Assembly (NCBI GenBank): GCA_000733355.1
Contig: JNVV01000076.1
Location: 99,481 to 163,480, forward strand
DNA: 64,000 nucleotides
Direction: 5' to 3'
DNA from: Falciphora oryzae
Taxonomy: Eukaryota > Ascomycota > Sordariomycetes > Magnaporthales > Magnaporthaceae
Part shown: positions 40,845-52,522 of the stretch, piece after piece
Layout of the letters: each line of letters begins with the position of its first letter
Position numbering within the stretch: position 1 is the first letter of the stretch
Notes under the pieces: generated by a model
The model's database searches: none
The model's input: the letters and a program-made list of their open reading frames with translations, nothing else
What the model was told of the DNA's origin: nothing
Program-made: the position numbers and the translations under genes

Positions 40845-43252
40845 CCACATGATGTCCGCCGTGCTTGCTTCTTTATGGTGTGTTCTCATCCTCCCTAACC
40901 AATTCGCGCGAAAATTCTATACTAAAACTCAGAAGGGCCAACTCTAAGTCGACTATAGAAGCGATCCGCAAGATCTCATCACGCCTGGACAGCCAGAATA
41001 CTGAGGACGCCTCGTCATCCACTGAACACCCCACGCAGTCGAAAGTCAGCGCTGAAGAGCACGAACGGCAAGAGATGATCGAGCGGCTTTGGTCACAGAA
41101 CCTCTGCCCGGAAGATGAAAGAAGCGGCCCCCAACCAGGTGCAGGTAGCAACACGCAGGAGCCATCCGACAAGTCTTCCGTGGAGCTCGAACGAGCAGTA
41201 ATCGGCAGTCTGAGGTTCCCCGAGATGGAGTATCGCAAGGTCGGCATTAGCCAAGCGCACGAGGAAACATTCAAATGGATATTCGCGCAACCGGAGACAA
41301 CCAACGCCGGCCAGACTGGCCCCCAATCGTGGTCGAGCTTCGTATCTTGGTTGGAAGGTGATGACACTTCACAAGTTTATTTGATCACGGGGAAGCCTGG
41401 GTCGGGGAAATCGACATTGATGAAGTACATCCTGGAGTGCGGACGTCTTAATGCCCATCTCGGCCAATGGGCGAAAGGAGGGCGCCTACGGACGGCCGCA
41501 TTCTACTCCTGGAATGCCGGGAGCGACGGGCAATGGTCTGAGCGGGGTCTCCTAAGATCCATCCTATACCAATTCCTGGGACAAATGCCAGAACTCATCT
41601 CTAGGGCCTGCCCACAGCGGTGGGTCATGCACCGGATCTTCGGGACAGGCCGGAATGTCAAGCTGCCTCATTGGACAATCTTGGAGCTACGACAAGCATT
41701 TGACGTCCTTTCAACACTCATCCGCCGAACCGACTACAAGCTGGCGCTGTTCATCGACGGCCTGGACGAGCTTCAGGTCACTGACAACTTTCAGTCTCTA
41801 CTGAAATTTGTTGAGACCTTCCGCTCGCAAGCGGGCGCGAAAATCTGCGTCAGCAGCCGCGAGTGGCCAGTCTTCATCGACTACTTCCACTCTCAGCCCA
41901 GCTTGCGGCTTCAGGATTTGACGAGGAATGACATCATGCTATATATTCACGGCCGTTTTCAAAAGAGCGTCGCCTATAGTGAACTACGAGATTCGAACTC
42001 CAGCGGAGTGGCCCGTCTAGTCGACGACATATTGGACAAGGCTAGTGGAGTCTTTCTTTGGATTCGGATCGTCGCCGACGTAGTCCTCGCGGGCATGGAG
42101 AGTGGGGAGACCGTCACCGAGCTCCACTCTAGTGTTGGCGAGCTGCCCCCTGATTTGTCGGATCTCTATCAGGGCATATGGAACAAGCTTCCGACGAAGG
42201 ACAAGGTCAACGCCGCTCGACTCTTCCTCATTCTTGGCGCGCACCATGGTCCGATAGATTCGACAACAATGTTTGCTGCGGACCAACCGGAATCAGTTGA
42301 AGTGCTCAAGACCGCGAAGCCAGCGCTGGAGAAACTAGTGGCTAGGCGGGTGCGGAGCCAAACAAAAGGATTACTCGAGGTTACCTCAGAAGGTAACATC
42401 AGTTACCTACATCGCACCACGAACGACTGGGCAACAACAATACAAGAGGAGATTCTGGATATCCCGCCTCCGGACTTCGACGCTAACCTGCAACTACTCA
42501 AGGGCAAGGTAGCCATCACAACACTACTAGGTTCAAGATACGGCCGGACACGACGTGAACACGGATCCTTCTGGGCCACAGTTGGGGACTGCCTTGAGTA
42601 TGCGAGCCGATTTGTTGCTAGGCCATCCCAGAACCAGAACGTCAGCATGCTAGTTGCTGCACTTGACAGCCTAGACGATTGGGCAACAAGCAACCAGAAA
42701 TCTCTGTATCAACAATGGGACCGGCGTCTTCAAGGAAGGATGCCGCACTGGAGCAGCACCCAATTCGGCTTCGACGGCGGCTGCAACTCCTTCCTTGGTC
42801 TTACGGTACAATACTCTATCCTCCCGTATGTACAACAAAAGATAGAGGAGAATCCCAGGCTGGCAAAGTCTAAGGGGCCGGAGATCAGTCTGCTCGAGAA
42901 CGCGCTCTTCATCCCAGGACAGTTGCCCTCGCGACCCTTTTCGCCCGACGAGACGCCGTTACTGTGGAGACCACGATTCATGCAACGAGAGACACTCATC
43001 CGTCTGCTGCTCGATCAAGGAGCCGACCCACGGTCGGAATCGCAAATGCTGTGCAGGGTCGGCCTTATCAACGTGTTGACAAGGCCCGGGCAATTTGGCC
43101 TGCCCGCAAAGACCATCCCACTTCACAAGACAGTCCCCAGGCTCTCTAATATTGGGAACAAGGCGTTCTGGGCACGCGTGATGACCATGTTTGAGGAGGA
43201 CTTACGGCGCCGGGGTCCTATGTCACGGTTACGGTCGATATTTTCTGCGTGA

Positions 43253-44369
43253 TGTAAGGCTCTAAGATATCATTACATTCCGCACACCCCCACGCCCACT
43301 AAACAGCCCCTCAAAAGGTTCAAAATTGGCACTTGTTGGTTCTGCAAACGGAAAGCCCAGCAGAGATGAAGGTTTCGGTGCGGTCGAGAACAGGGAGATC
43401 GAAACTTTTCTCATTGTCTAATTCAAGGTGTCAGTATCTAGTTTTGTACATCGAGGCAGCTCGACAGGGCATCGAACAGCCACAGCAGCAAAGGGGTAAT
43501 CAATAATTACGATGTCTTGCATCTCGGCCTGTTCTCGACTCATGTGGCCCCTATTAGAAGTTAGTAATCCCTCCGCAGGCGCCTGCCTAGATGCGACACC
43601 GAAAGATGTCTCACCCGCCTCGCCCGGCCTTGCCTTGCAGGTTGGACGCCACCCGGGTGAAAGTGACAAAGGGATTGAAGACATGACATAATATTGACTC
43701 AATAATTCCTGTGGAGTGTAGGCTCAAACCTGGCCCTCAGACGGATGCTACCGTGAGAAGATACGACCTCGGCTGATTTATAGGCTCCGACGTGCAAGGC
43801 AACTCCGGGACACCCGCCCAGTCAAGTGCATTAGGCGACACATGGAGGGAGGTAAGCTTGCTGACTACAACCGTTGCACGACAAGCTCCCAATATTGCAT
43901 TTTTCTCCGCATGTCGGGGTTCGGGTTTTTACATTTCGTCACGGACTTTTGCCATCAGTGGTGGTGTGACCGGCCGCCCGCTAGGCGGAACCAACGGGTG
44001 CCCCGCTTGGGAGAGTGCGCCGTGGGTGGGACTGTCCGCAGGATTCGGTCAGCCTGGGGTAGGCATCCTCCAGCCTGACCACAAGTTGCTGGCCTCAATG
44101 TCGGCCTCAATATCGGCCGCAATACCGAATGTTTCATTCGTTCGCCCTCGTGGGGCATCATTCGAACAGGGTCTAGGCCGCCATCGAGTCATGAAGTGGT
44201 GGCCTTGATATTTCGTGTGTTCTTCTTTGGATCATCTCACCACCTCCTGCCAGTTTACTCAGCTATATAAACCCACGGTTCTTTTGTGTTCTATGCTACC
44301 ATGGTTTGAATCAGCAGGCCACCGCCGTCCTCGCACAGGAATCCGGCATCTTTCTTCCTCCCCTAAAAG
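43253..44369. other. Spacer with the GH71 promoter
   Basis: No gene is recognised. A TATATAA at 44264-44270 lies about 100 bp before the GH71 start. A short tandem pattern GTCGGCCTCAATATCGGCC-like occurs around 44099-44122. Confidence 0.45.
44264..44270 (+). promoter_or_regulatory. TATA box of the GH71 gene
   Basis: TATATAA about 100 bp upstream of the ATG at 44370. Confidence 0.55.
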
Positions 44370-46053
44370 ATGAAGCTGGCACCTCTTCTCCCTCTCCTGG
44401 CGGCCCTGATGGGCTCGTCCGTGGTAGACGCCAAGGCCGTGTTCGCCCACTTCATGGTGGGCAACGTGCGGTCCTTCTCCCAGAGCGACTGGGAGAGGGA
44501 CATTGGCGTCGCCCAGGCGAGCGGCATCGACGCCTACGCTCTCAACATCGCGGCCCAAGACGACAGCACAGACTCGTCGGTGGCAAAAGCCTTTGCGGCT
44601 GCCGATTCCAAGGGCTTCAAGCTCTTCTTCTCATTTGACTACGCGGCCCAGGGCGCGTGGCCCCGCGACAGGGTCGTGTCGCTGGTCAACTCGTACAAGG
44701 GCCGCCCCTCGTACTACCAGCAGAACGGCAAGCCCCTCGTGTCCACCTTTGAGGGCCCCGGCAGCGCCAACGACTGGGGCTCCATCAAGGGCAGCACCGG
44801 CGCCTTCTTCGTACCCGATTGGGACTCGCTGGGACCCTCGGGTGCCGTCTCGGCCGGCGGGGGAGTCGCTGATGGGCTGTTCAACTGGGACGCCTGGCCG
44901 GTCGGCGCGAGCGACATGAACACGAATAAGGACCAGGACTACAAGAGGGCGCTGGGCAGCAAGCCCTATATGATGGGCGTCTCGCCATGGTTCTTCACCA
45001 ACCTGCCGAACTGGAGCAAGAACTGGCTGTGGCGTGGCGACGACCTCTGGTTTGACCGTGAGTGCAGTTCGATGGAAATATTCCCTTGCTGCGGAGCCCA
45101 GCTTTTGAAGCGTTATTGACCGGCGTTTTGTACATCCAACAGGCTGGCAGCAGGTCCTCCAACTGCAGCCCGAGTTCGTCGAGATCATCACGTGGAACGA
45201 CTGGGGCGAGTCTCACTACATTGCGCCGCTCGACTCTTCCCAGTGGGACCTCTTCACGTTTGGCCAGGCGCCATACAACTACGCCAGCGACATGCCGCAC
45301 GACGGCTGGCGCCAGTTTCTTCCCTACCTGATCAGGCAGTACAAGACGGGCGCCACGTCGGTCGACCGGGAGGGGCTGACGACCTGGTTCCGCCGCAGCC
45401 CCGCCACGGCGTGCGCGACGGGCGGCACCACGGGAAACAACGCCGGCCACAACCAGCAGGAAGTGCCGCCGTCGGCCGTCGTGCAGGATCGCGTCTTCTA
45501 CTCGGCCCTGCTCACGTCCGGCAGTGGCGTCGAGGTGACGGTGTCCATTGGCGGGTCTTCGCAGCGCGGCTCCTGGGAGGACGCGCCGAGCGGCAACGGC
45601 GCGGGCATGTACCACGGCAGCGTGCCGTTCAACGGGCGTCTGGGCCAGGTCGTCGTCACCATTACCCGGAACGGCAACCAGATCGCTCGCGTCGACGGCG
45701 CGTCCATCAGCACGTCGTGCACCAACGGCATCACCAACTGGAACGCGTGGGTGGGCGGCGCCTGGGCCGACGGCGGCCCGCCTGATGTCTGCGTGGCCGG
45801 CTCGGGCGAGGGCAACTTTGGCGGCCTCTGCAGCTTCGCGTGCCACTACGGCTACTGCCCGGCGCCCTGCACCTGCACTGCGCGCGGGGCGCAGGTCGAG
45901 CCGCCGCCCAGCACGGGGCTGAAGGGGTACCCGAAGGTCGGGGTCCCTGACCACTGCTCTTATTTAGGTCTCTGCTCGTTTGCGTGGGATCGTGGGTACA
46001 CTGATAACCTGGCGGCCTGCGGCTCGGACCCGGCGGGTGCGGCGGGCTGCTAA
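44370..46053 (+). CDS. GH71 alpha-1,3-glucanase (mutanase) with Cys-rich C-terminal modules
   Basis: Exons 44370-45057 and 45143-46053 (GTGAGT...CAG) encode 532 residues. The signal peptide is MKLAPLLPLLAALMGSSVVDA. The catalytic domain opens with the GH71 hallmark VFAHFMVGNV. It continues with GIDAYALNIA, FFSFDY, VSTFEGPGS, MMGVSPWFF and WNDWGESHYI, and the conserved acidic residues lie within these blocks. The intron sits in the conserved stretch just before WQQVLQLQP. GH71 enzymes cut alpha-1,3-glucan, a fungal wall polymer, so the role is wall remodelling or mycoparasitism. After about residue 330 comes a beta-rich module. Then comes a cysteine-rich CBM24-like unit (CVAGSGEGNFGGLCSFACHYGYCPAPC region) and a second, shorter unit (HCSYLGLCSFAWDRGYTDN) that has lost several cysteines. 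CBM24 modules bind alpha-1,3-glucan. Confidence 0.9.
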
Positions 46054-46984
46054 GCGGGACAGAATGTGAGCTGGCTGGTCAGGGGGGGCGATATTCCGAG
46101 ATGGTAGCGACCAAGACAAACCAGCGCTGTCCTCGCAATATCCTGGCTTTGGACCATAGCCGAGCATCGAACTAGCCATACATAACTTCACAAGATGTTG
46201 TTTCGCTATTGATGCAGACGTCCTGGAACCAACGAAGAGTGATCAGGGAGTGGGAGCACGTCGGGTTCCAGGGAGGCGGCTGGCCAGGTTATGTGGCGTG
46301 CGCGGCCTTCTGCGCTCGTTTGGGCCCCTTGTTGGTGACATGGATGCAAGCTGCATGAGTGCTGCAGAACACAATGGTGTTGTGGCATCAGCCGTGCTTG
46401 CACTGACGGATCGCTACCGCCATGCAGCCGCCGTCTAGCTCCCGCGAGAGAAAGTACCTAGGCATGCTTCCCATCTTTAGCCAGTCGCTTCCCGCTACAA
46501 AATGAAGAGGCCCGGCGGTACGCGTCGTCGTGATTAGAACAAGGGCCGAGAGCTGGCGCCAGGTCGAGCGTTATCGCACCTTCCCTCTTGGGCAGGTCGA
46601 CGCCCGGGGAAAGTCTGCGCTGCTCCCTTCGTTGGCGTTGGTTATCTGCTTCCCGGCTCTCGGTTAGGCCCTCCGCTAGTGCTGCCACTCCTGCCTATCA
46701 GGGGAGTTCTCTGCATATGCCAAGCTGCCCGCGTTGGCGACAGCGAGTCAAGGGTGGCATCCTGCGCTGCAGTGCTCGGAGCTGCCGCCGACAGCGTCAT
46801 GTCGCGCGAGCCATAAATACGCGTCTTCTCTGGCCTTAGCTTCCATCGGCGTGTTGCCCGACGTTGCTTGTCCTAGCCCCGTGCGACGTTCCGACTGTCC
46901 TAGGTCGTCATCGTCAAACTGCAGGTTTGAGGGATACCAACAAGAACACAATTCTACGTCTGCATTCCCTCTCCGCTCGCCAAT
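46054..46984. other. Gene-free spacer
   Basis: Contains a TATA-like ATAAATA near 46813, about 170 bp before the degraded gene at 46985. Nothing else is recognised. Confidence 0.45.
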
Positions 46985-48946
46985 ATGCGTTTCTCCGCCG
47001 TCTCGGGCGCCCTCGCCTTCGCCTCTACAGCCATGGCAAAGGAGATGGCGAAGGATGAGGCAAGGGCCAAAGGTGAGCTGCCCCAGAACGACAGGAATGA
47101 TATCAAAGCTAAGAATGGGAGCCAAGAGCCGGCAGCCTTCTACGATAACGGCCTCACGCACAAGCAGCACCTCCAAAACAAGGTGGACAACTGGATGGCC
47201 ACAGCCGACGCCGGCCTGTTCAACTCGGAAAAATGGCCGCGCCTCAACTACACGCGGTGCATCGACGGCAAGATCGAAGCCGTAAAGGGTGACCCCCTGC
47301 ACACGTTCAAGTGCAAGAACATCGACCTGTACGACTTCGTCAACCATGCCACCCTTGGCTCGCCCAACGGCTGGGACAAACTGGAGGACGGTACCCTGCT
47401 CACGGGCAGCGGCTCCTGGGGCTGGACGGACCCCGAGTCCGGTCGTGAATTTGTCGCCAGTGGCATGTACGACGGCACTGCCCTGCTTGAGATCCTGCCC
47501 GAGGGGCGTCTGCTACACCTCACGTTTCTGTATGTGAACACACCATCCAAGCTTCTAGACAACCTCGGCCCCTGGGAACTAACAATCCGCCAGCCCTTCG
47601 CCCGTCGACCCCAACCGCTACCTCTCGTTCTAGAAAGAGTTGCGATCATACAAGCATTACATGCTCATTAGCTCGGAAAGGCGCGGCCACGGCGTCCAGA
47701 TCTTTGACATGAGGAAGGTGAGTCCAGGGGCAAAGGTGTATCGAAACCACCCGGAGATGGAAAATCGAGCTGACCGCTCCACCCTCAGCTCCTGACCATC
47801 GACCCGACCAAGGCACCCGTTAAGTTTGATGGAGTGGCCGACCTGACTGGTCACTTCACGGAGATGCCTGTGGGTGCGAGTCACAACGTCGTCGTGAACG
47901 AAGAGAAGGAGTACATGGTCGCAGTCGGCTCAGCGCCGCGTGAAGATGCCGAGTGCAAGGCTGGGCTCATCCTCGTCGACCTCAAGGACCCCCTCCAACC
48001 CCCGGAAAATTGCCTGCAACGGCGACGATGGCTATGTACATGATGCAAAATGCCTCCCGTACAAGGGACCCGACACAAGGTACCAAGGCCGTGATGTCTG
48101 CTATGGTTCAACGAGGACTCGTTGACCATCCATGACGTGACCGACAATATCCAGTTGACGATAATATCCGCCACGTCCTATGAGGGCGTGCAGTATTCGC
48201 ACCAGGGTGTTGTTTTGGACCCCAACAACCAGGAGTTCCTGCTCCTGGACGACGAGCTGGACGAGACTAGGTCCAGCGGCATGGCAATGGACAAATACCC
48301 GGTAACGAACATCCGAGACTTGGAAAAGCCCAAGCAAACCGGTCTTTACAAAGGTTAGTCGGTGTTTCACTCTTGGTTCCGGAGATTGTGTGCCGCTAAC
48401 GCATGGCGGCTCTGCCAAGGCACCGTCCCTGCCGTGGATCGCAACCAATACATCATGGGCGACGGTCTGGTCTACCAGTCCAACTACATGGCCGGGTACC
48501 GCGCCTACGGCATCTCGTCGATCCCTGCGGGCCCCACCGGAAAGTCGGTCTGCGAGGTGGCCTACCTGGACATCTACCCAGAGGACGACGCGGTCCCGGG
48601 AGGCGGCGTCGCCGACGTGTATGGCTCGTGGTCGTCGTACGCCCTCTTCCCCTCGGGTTTCATCTACATCAACACCATCGAGCGGGGCGGCTACCTGGCC
48701 AAGATGACGCGCCGTGCGTCGTGCCCCCGCGCCGGGTCGTGCAATGCCGACAACTGCCTGCGCGCCATGCGGTCCACCAGCGTCGCCGGCCGTCTGGAGG
48801 AGAGCCAGGAGTTCTGCGGCGGGTTCACAAAAACGGTCATCGCCGACGCCAGCGTCGTCCCAGGCTACGCCAGCAGGGCCTGCGGTGCCAACATCATCTC
48901 GCGGGTCAGCTCCGCGTGCTCCTGCCTGCCTACCGCGACCCCTTAG
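46985..48946 (+). pseudogene. Decayed secreted protein of the fungal 'choice-of-anchor B'/LVIVD type
   Basis: Exon-like blocks 46985-47529, 47594-47717, 47789-48353 and 48420-48946 are joined by intact GT-AG introns (GTATGT, GTGAGT, GTTAGT donors). The product would have a signal peptide (MRFSAVSGALAFASTAMA) and beta-propeller-like repeats: GSGSWGWTDPESG, MLISSERRGHGVQIFD, VGASHNVVVNEEKEYMVAVG, YSHQGVVLDPNNQEFLLLDDE, DRNQYIMGDGLVYQSNY, GVADVYGSWSSYALFPSGF. Three lesions are seen. An in-frame TAG at 47631-47633 stands where relatives have Trp before KELRSYKHY. There is an extra C in the five-C run 47989-47993. One T is missing at about 48106-48108. The two frameshifts compensate over about 38 codons. 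Most codons are still protein-like, so decay is recent, or some lesions are sequencing errors. Its function when intact is unknown. Confidence 0.7.
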
Positions 48947-50280
48947 ACAAGAGACCGAGGAGTGCGACTCTAGATTTTAAAGTAGCGTTGCAATACGTTC
49001 CCCGGTACCAAGTGAAGATGGCTCTGGCCACTCGGGGGGCTCTGGCCATCGCCCCATCGGGAGAGGATCTATAGCAACTGTTTATATGTATGTGCCCTGA
49101 AATTTCCCAGCGGTTGCTATCGTGCGTCGTACGGATTGGGGGTCTTGCTGGGGCCCGTGTTCCTGGTTTTTTTTTTTTCTTCTCGAAGCAAGGGCCTTCC
49201 CTGACATGCATACCATGTGGATGCGCCGCGGCAGAGCATAAAGGGAAGTTGGCTGCGGCCAAGCAGAGTGCCGAGCCCCCGCCGCTTGGCCATGCAATCA
49301 CACATCGCCCCATCCGCAGCACCTGCCAAATGTTCCGAGCTACGCGCGCGAGTCGCCGGCACTCACCCATCGCGGGTCTTAAGTCACCGCGGCAAAGCTG
49401 CACATCTTGACCTCCCCGCCACCAGACCTGCCCGGCCTTGCCAAGATTTGCTGTGGGGAGCGCTCGCACGGGTGAGCCCGACCCAAGACGCTCGTACCCC
49501 TAAATCTATTTGACTTTAGCTGCCCGCGCGAGCGCCAGGCCGCAACAAGCATGGCAGTTCCCTGGTTAGCACGGGCGATCAGTTCGTTCTTCGTATTAAG
49601 GTAGCGAGCGGAATCTTACGTTTTTTTTTATTTTTTTTTTATTTTTATTTTTTTACCGTGATATATGGCGATACGCTGTTGGCGAGTCGTCATTGTTAGT
49701 AGGGCTGCTTGCAACTTCTTGAGGAGATACCATCACCATAGACCATGCTTTACTAGTGCATATGAGGACTACCCACCGCCTGACGTAGAAGAGCTCCAGC
49801 CTGCACTGCGCCCGCCCTCTCCTGTCCCTCGCTCCGGCAGGTCCTCCTGCACGCGCTTATCGGATGCCCAAGTTCTTGTCCGGGGATTTCCGCCGCGACT
49901 CAGGACCCCTGACCCCGGGTCCCTCGCGGCTCCATCACCAACTCCAACGAAGGCCAGATGGAAATTAGCCCCGCAACATCAAGCATGCTAACAGCACCCC
50001 ACGTGTCCCCCGGCCCTTAGCTCCTGTGTATCACAGACTGACATCGGGCCTCGTCCGAGCGGGAGCGCGGGAGAGGCTTTCGAAGGAAAATAAAAGACGT
50101 GATGCCCCCGACGCCACCATGCTCGACCTGGTGTTTTGGGCCTCATCCGCCAACGGTCGTTCATTCTTTCACGACTGCTTCGGGGTTAACAGCGTTCCTT
50201 AATAGTGACACTCCTACTACAGACTCTCGTTTCTTAATCCTATTCCCTTTTTTTTTTCTTTGTTATACTTGCCGCCCACC
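48947..50280. other. Gene-free spacer with a T-rich tract
   Basis: Contains a T/A tract at 49621-49654 and a pyrimidine run (TTTTTTTTTCTTTG) at about 50250-50262 just before the FAD oxidase start. No RNA gene is recognised. Confidence 0.45.
49621..49654. repeat. T-rich low-complexity tract
   Basis: T runs of 9, 10, 5 and 7 separated by single A bases. Confidence 0.85.
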
Positions 50281-51852
50281 ATGCAGATCAAGGCGCTCAT
50301 CGTGGCGTACGCCACGATGGCCATGCTGTCGTCGGGCGTGCTGGCCAAGTCCGACACCTGCAAGATGATCAAGGACACCAGCAGCAGCATCGCCAGGTAC
50401 TCGGGCCTCTTCAACAAGGAGTTCAACAAGGAGTCCGGGGAGTACTGGTAAGCAAGTCGTCCACATGATGATGCCTTTCTCTCCGGTATGACTAACACAT
50501 CTCCCCACGTCCACAGGTCCCAGGGCTGCGCGGGCCTCAAGGCCGACTGCATCCTGGAGCCCCAGAACGCGCAGGAGGTGGCCCAGCTCATGAAGATCCT
50601 GGCGGCTAACAACGACGACTTCGCCATCAAGTCGGGCGGTCACAACCCCAACAACTACTGGGCCAGCACCGACGGCGGCGCCCTCATCTCGACCAAGAAG
50701 ATGAACGAGGTCACCATCGACAGGGCCCGCGGCGTCGTCACCGTCGGCCCCGGCAACCGGTGGGACGACGTCTTCAAGGGCCTCGAGGGCTCCGGCCTGA
50801 CCGTCGTCGGCGGCCGCATGGGCAACGTCGGCGTCGGCGGCTTCCTGCTGGGCGGCGGCCTCAGCTTCCTGAGCACCCAGTACGGCTGGGCCGCCAACAA
50901 CATTGTCGAGTACGAGCTCGTCACACCCAACGGTACCATCACGACCGTGTCGGCGACCCAGAACCCCGATATTTTCGAGGTGCTTAAGGGTGGCGGCAAC
51001 AACTTTGGCGTCGTGACCAAGTACGTGCTCAAGGCCTACCCCATCGGCCAGGTCTGGGGCGGCAACATGATCTACGGCAAGGAGAAGACGGATGAGCTGC
51101 TCGCCCTGATCCGCGACTTCACCGAGAACTACAACGACCCCAAGGCCGCCATCATCGCCACCGTGCAGCTGACGGCCCTCAACGCCGTCGAGATGTGGAC
51201 CCTCTTCATGTTCTACGACGGGCCCACCCCTCCCCCCGGTATCTTCCAAAAGTTCCAGGACATCGGCCCCAACATCGACAACTGCAAGACGCGCGAGTAC
51301 GGCGAGCTGCTCAACTACAACAACTGGGCCGTCCTGCACGGCTCCCGCTACGTCATCGCGACCGAGACGACGCCGCTGCCGCCCGCGTCTGACAACGGCG
51401 CCATCATGCGCTCCTACTTCGACCACTGGCGCTCGACCTCGTCCAAGCGCAAGGGCGAGCTCGGCATCATCGCCTCCATGGCCTTCCAGCCCATCCCCAA
51501 GTCGCTGACGCGCATCGCCAAGAGCAAGGGCGGCGACATGCTGGACCTGGACGACTCGGCCGACCGCATCATGTTCGAGTTCAACTACTCCTACCTGCTG
51601 GGCACCAGCGACAAGGCCGTCGACAAGGCCACCGTCGAGCTGACGAACGGCATCAAGTCGCTCGTCGACGGCTACGTCTCGGCCGGCCGCCTGCCCGACG
51701 TCTACAGGCCGCTCTTCCTCAACGACGCCTACTACAAGCAGGACTACTTCACCCGCATCCGGCCCGAGAAGAGGCAGAAGGCCGCCAACGTGCGCAAGAA
51801 CCTCGACCCCCAGGGTCTGTTCGCCACCCGCACCGGCGGCCCCAAGGTCTAA
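50281..51852 (+). CDS. Secreted FAD-linked oxidoreductase, BBE/glucooligosaccharide-oxidase type
   Basis: Exons 50281-50447 and 50517-51852 (GTAAGC...CAG) encode 500 residues. The start CCACCATGC follows a good Kozak-like context. A signal peptide (MQIKALIVAYATMAMLSSGVLA) leads to a VAO/PCMH-type FAD domain. Key sites are KSGGHN with His98, the usual covalent flavin attachment; VTVGPGNRWDDVF; GGRMGNVGVGGFLLGGG, where bicovalent members have a Cys that is absent here; and YELVTPNG. The C-terminal substrate domain ends with YYKQDYFTRI and the BBE-type PEKRQKAANVRKNLDPQGLF. Such secreted enzymes oxidise sugars, alcohols or alkaloid-like compounds with O2, giving H2O2. The substrate is unknown. 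FAD attachment should be by one histidyl bond only. Confidence 0.88.
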
Positions 51853-52400
51853 GGGATGGGTGGTGTGTTGTTTGGCGGGAGATGGATCAGAGGAGATGGA
51901 TGGGATGCTTTATGTCACAATTTCCAAGTGCCCTCTCACGAGAGGAGTGAAGCTATAGTAGTAAAATTAATAAGGAACGAGCCGTTTCCCCAAACCCGCT
52001 ATGGCAAATCTTTGTCGAGTCATTTTGATGTCCTGATCGTGACCCCTTCTCCTTGTCGTGTGGGCCCAAGACTTCCAAGCCCACGTTGGTGGCCCACCCC
52101 TGACCATGGGAAATCTGCTCTCGGACGGCGCGCAATGTTACGTGGGTTTGGCCGCAACTCAGAAGCCGTTGTTTGCGTACCTTGGCTCCATGGATACACA
52201 TGTGTTAGGTGATTTGCTTCCTCGTGCCTGACGGACACCCCAACGGAGGAGCCCTGGTAGCCGGCACGCCCATGCACGCCGTCCTGCAAGCCCTTTACCC
52301 CTGGCGCGCCAGCTCCGCTGCTCCACCAACCCACAAGGCCACACCCGGTCTCTGGAAACAAAAGCTGCGGGACGTTCATGGCGTCTTTACCGACAATCCA
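51853..52400. other. Spacer upstream of tRNA-Thr
   Basis: About 550 bp with no frame of interest. It should hold the 3' end of the oxidase transcript. Confidence 0.45.
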
Positions 52401-52497
52401 GCCCGCTTGGCTTAGTGGTAAAGCGTATCACTAGTAGCGAAGGAAACTTCCCTGTTGGTATATGATAAGATCGTCAGTTCGATTCTGACAGTGGGCA
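52401..52497 (+). tRNA. tRNA-Thr (anticodon AGT) with a 25-nt intron
   Basis: All arms fold. The acceptor is GCCCGCT/AGTGGGC (one G-T pair), with discriminator A at 52497. The D arm lies in TTGGCTTAGTGGTAAAGC. The anticodon stem is TATCA (52426-52430) with TGATA (52463-52467). The T arm is GTCAG-TTCGATT-CTGAC (52473-52489). The anticodon AGT is at 52433-52435. A 25-nt intron (52437-52461) follows position 37, the canonical place for nuclear tRNA introns; the mature molecule is 72 nt. The A box (TGGCTTAGTGG) and B box (GTTCGATTC) are internal promoters. AGT is modified to IGT and reads ACU/ACC/ACA codons. Confidence 0.93.
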
Positions 52498-52501
52498 TTC
52501 C

Positions 52502-52522
52502 TTTTGCACGTTTTTTTTTTTT
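52502..52522 (+). terminator. RNA polymerase III terminator of tRNA-Thr
   Basis: A TTTT run at 52502-52505 and a 12-T run at 52511-52522 directly follow the tRNA 3' end. Confidence 0.8.

Larger units (their letters stand above)
39960..43252 (+). pseudogene. STAND/NACHT (NLR) gene interrupted by a transposon
   Basis: The 5' part (39960-40396) starts MDPLSILSVAAAVVAFVDFGGKIL, the typical opening of the N-terminal domain of fungal STAND proteins. It stops being homologous at the insertion and would end after 43 element-encoded residues. The 3' part (about 40845-43252) carries a NACHT domain: Walker A GKPGSGKS (41390-41413), Walker B LALFIDGLDEL (41741-41773), a KICVSSRE sensor strand and the following helical region with LYQGIWNKL and SYLHRTTNDW. 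The C-terminus has one ankyrin-like remnant (LLLDQGADPR) but no repeat array. Removing the 440 bp element and one copy of the 8-bp target puts codons back in phase up to SAVLASLW. A 58-nt intron (GTGTGT...AAG, CTAAC branch) then leads into the NACHT part. As it stands the gene is probably broken, unless the element is spliced. NLRs mediate non-self recognition and cell death in fungi. Confidence 0.75.
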
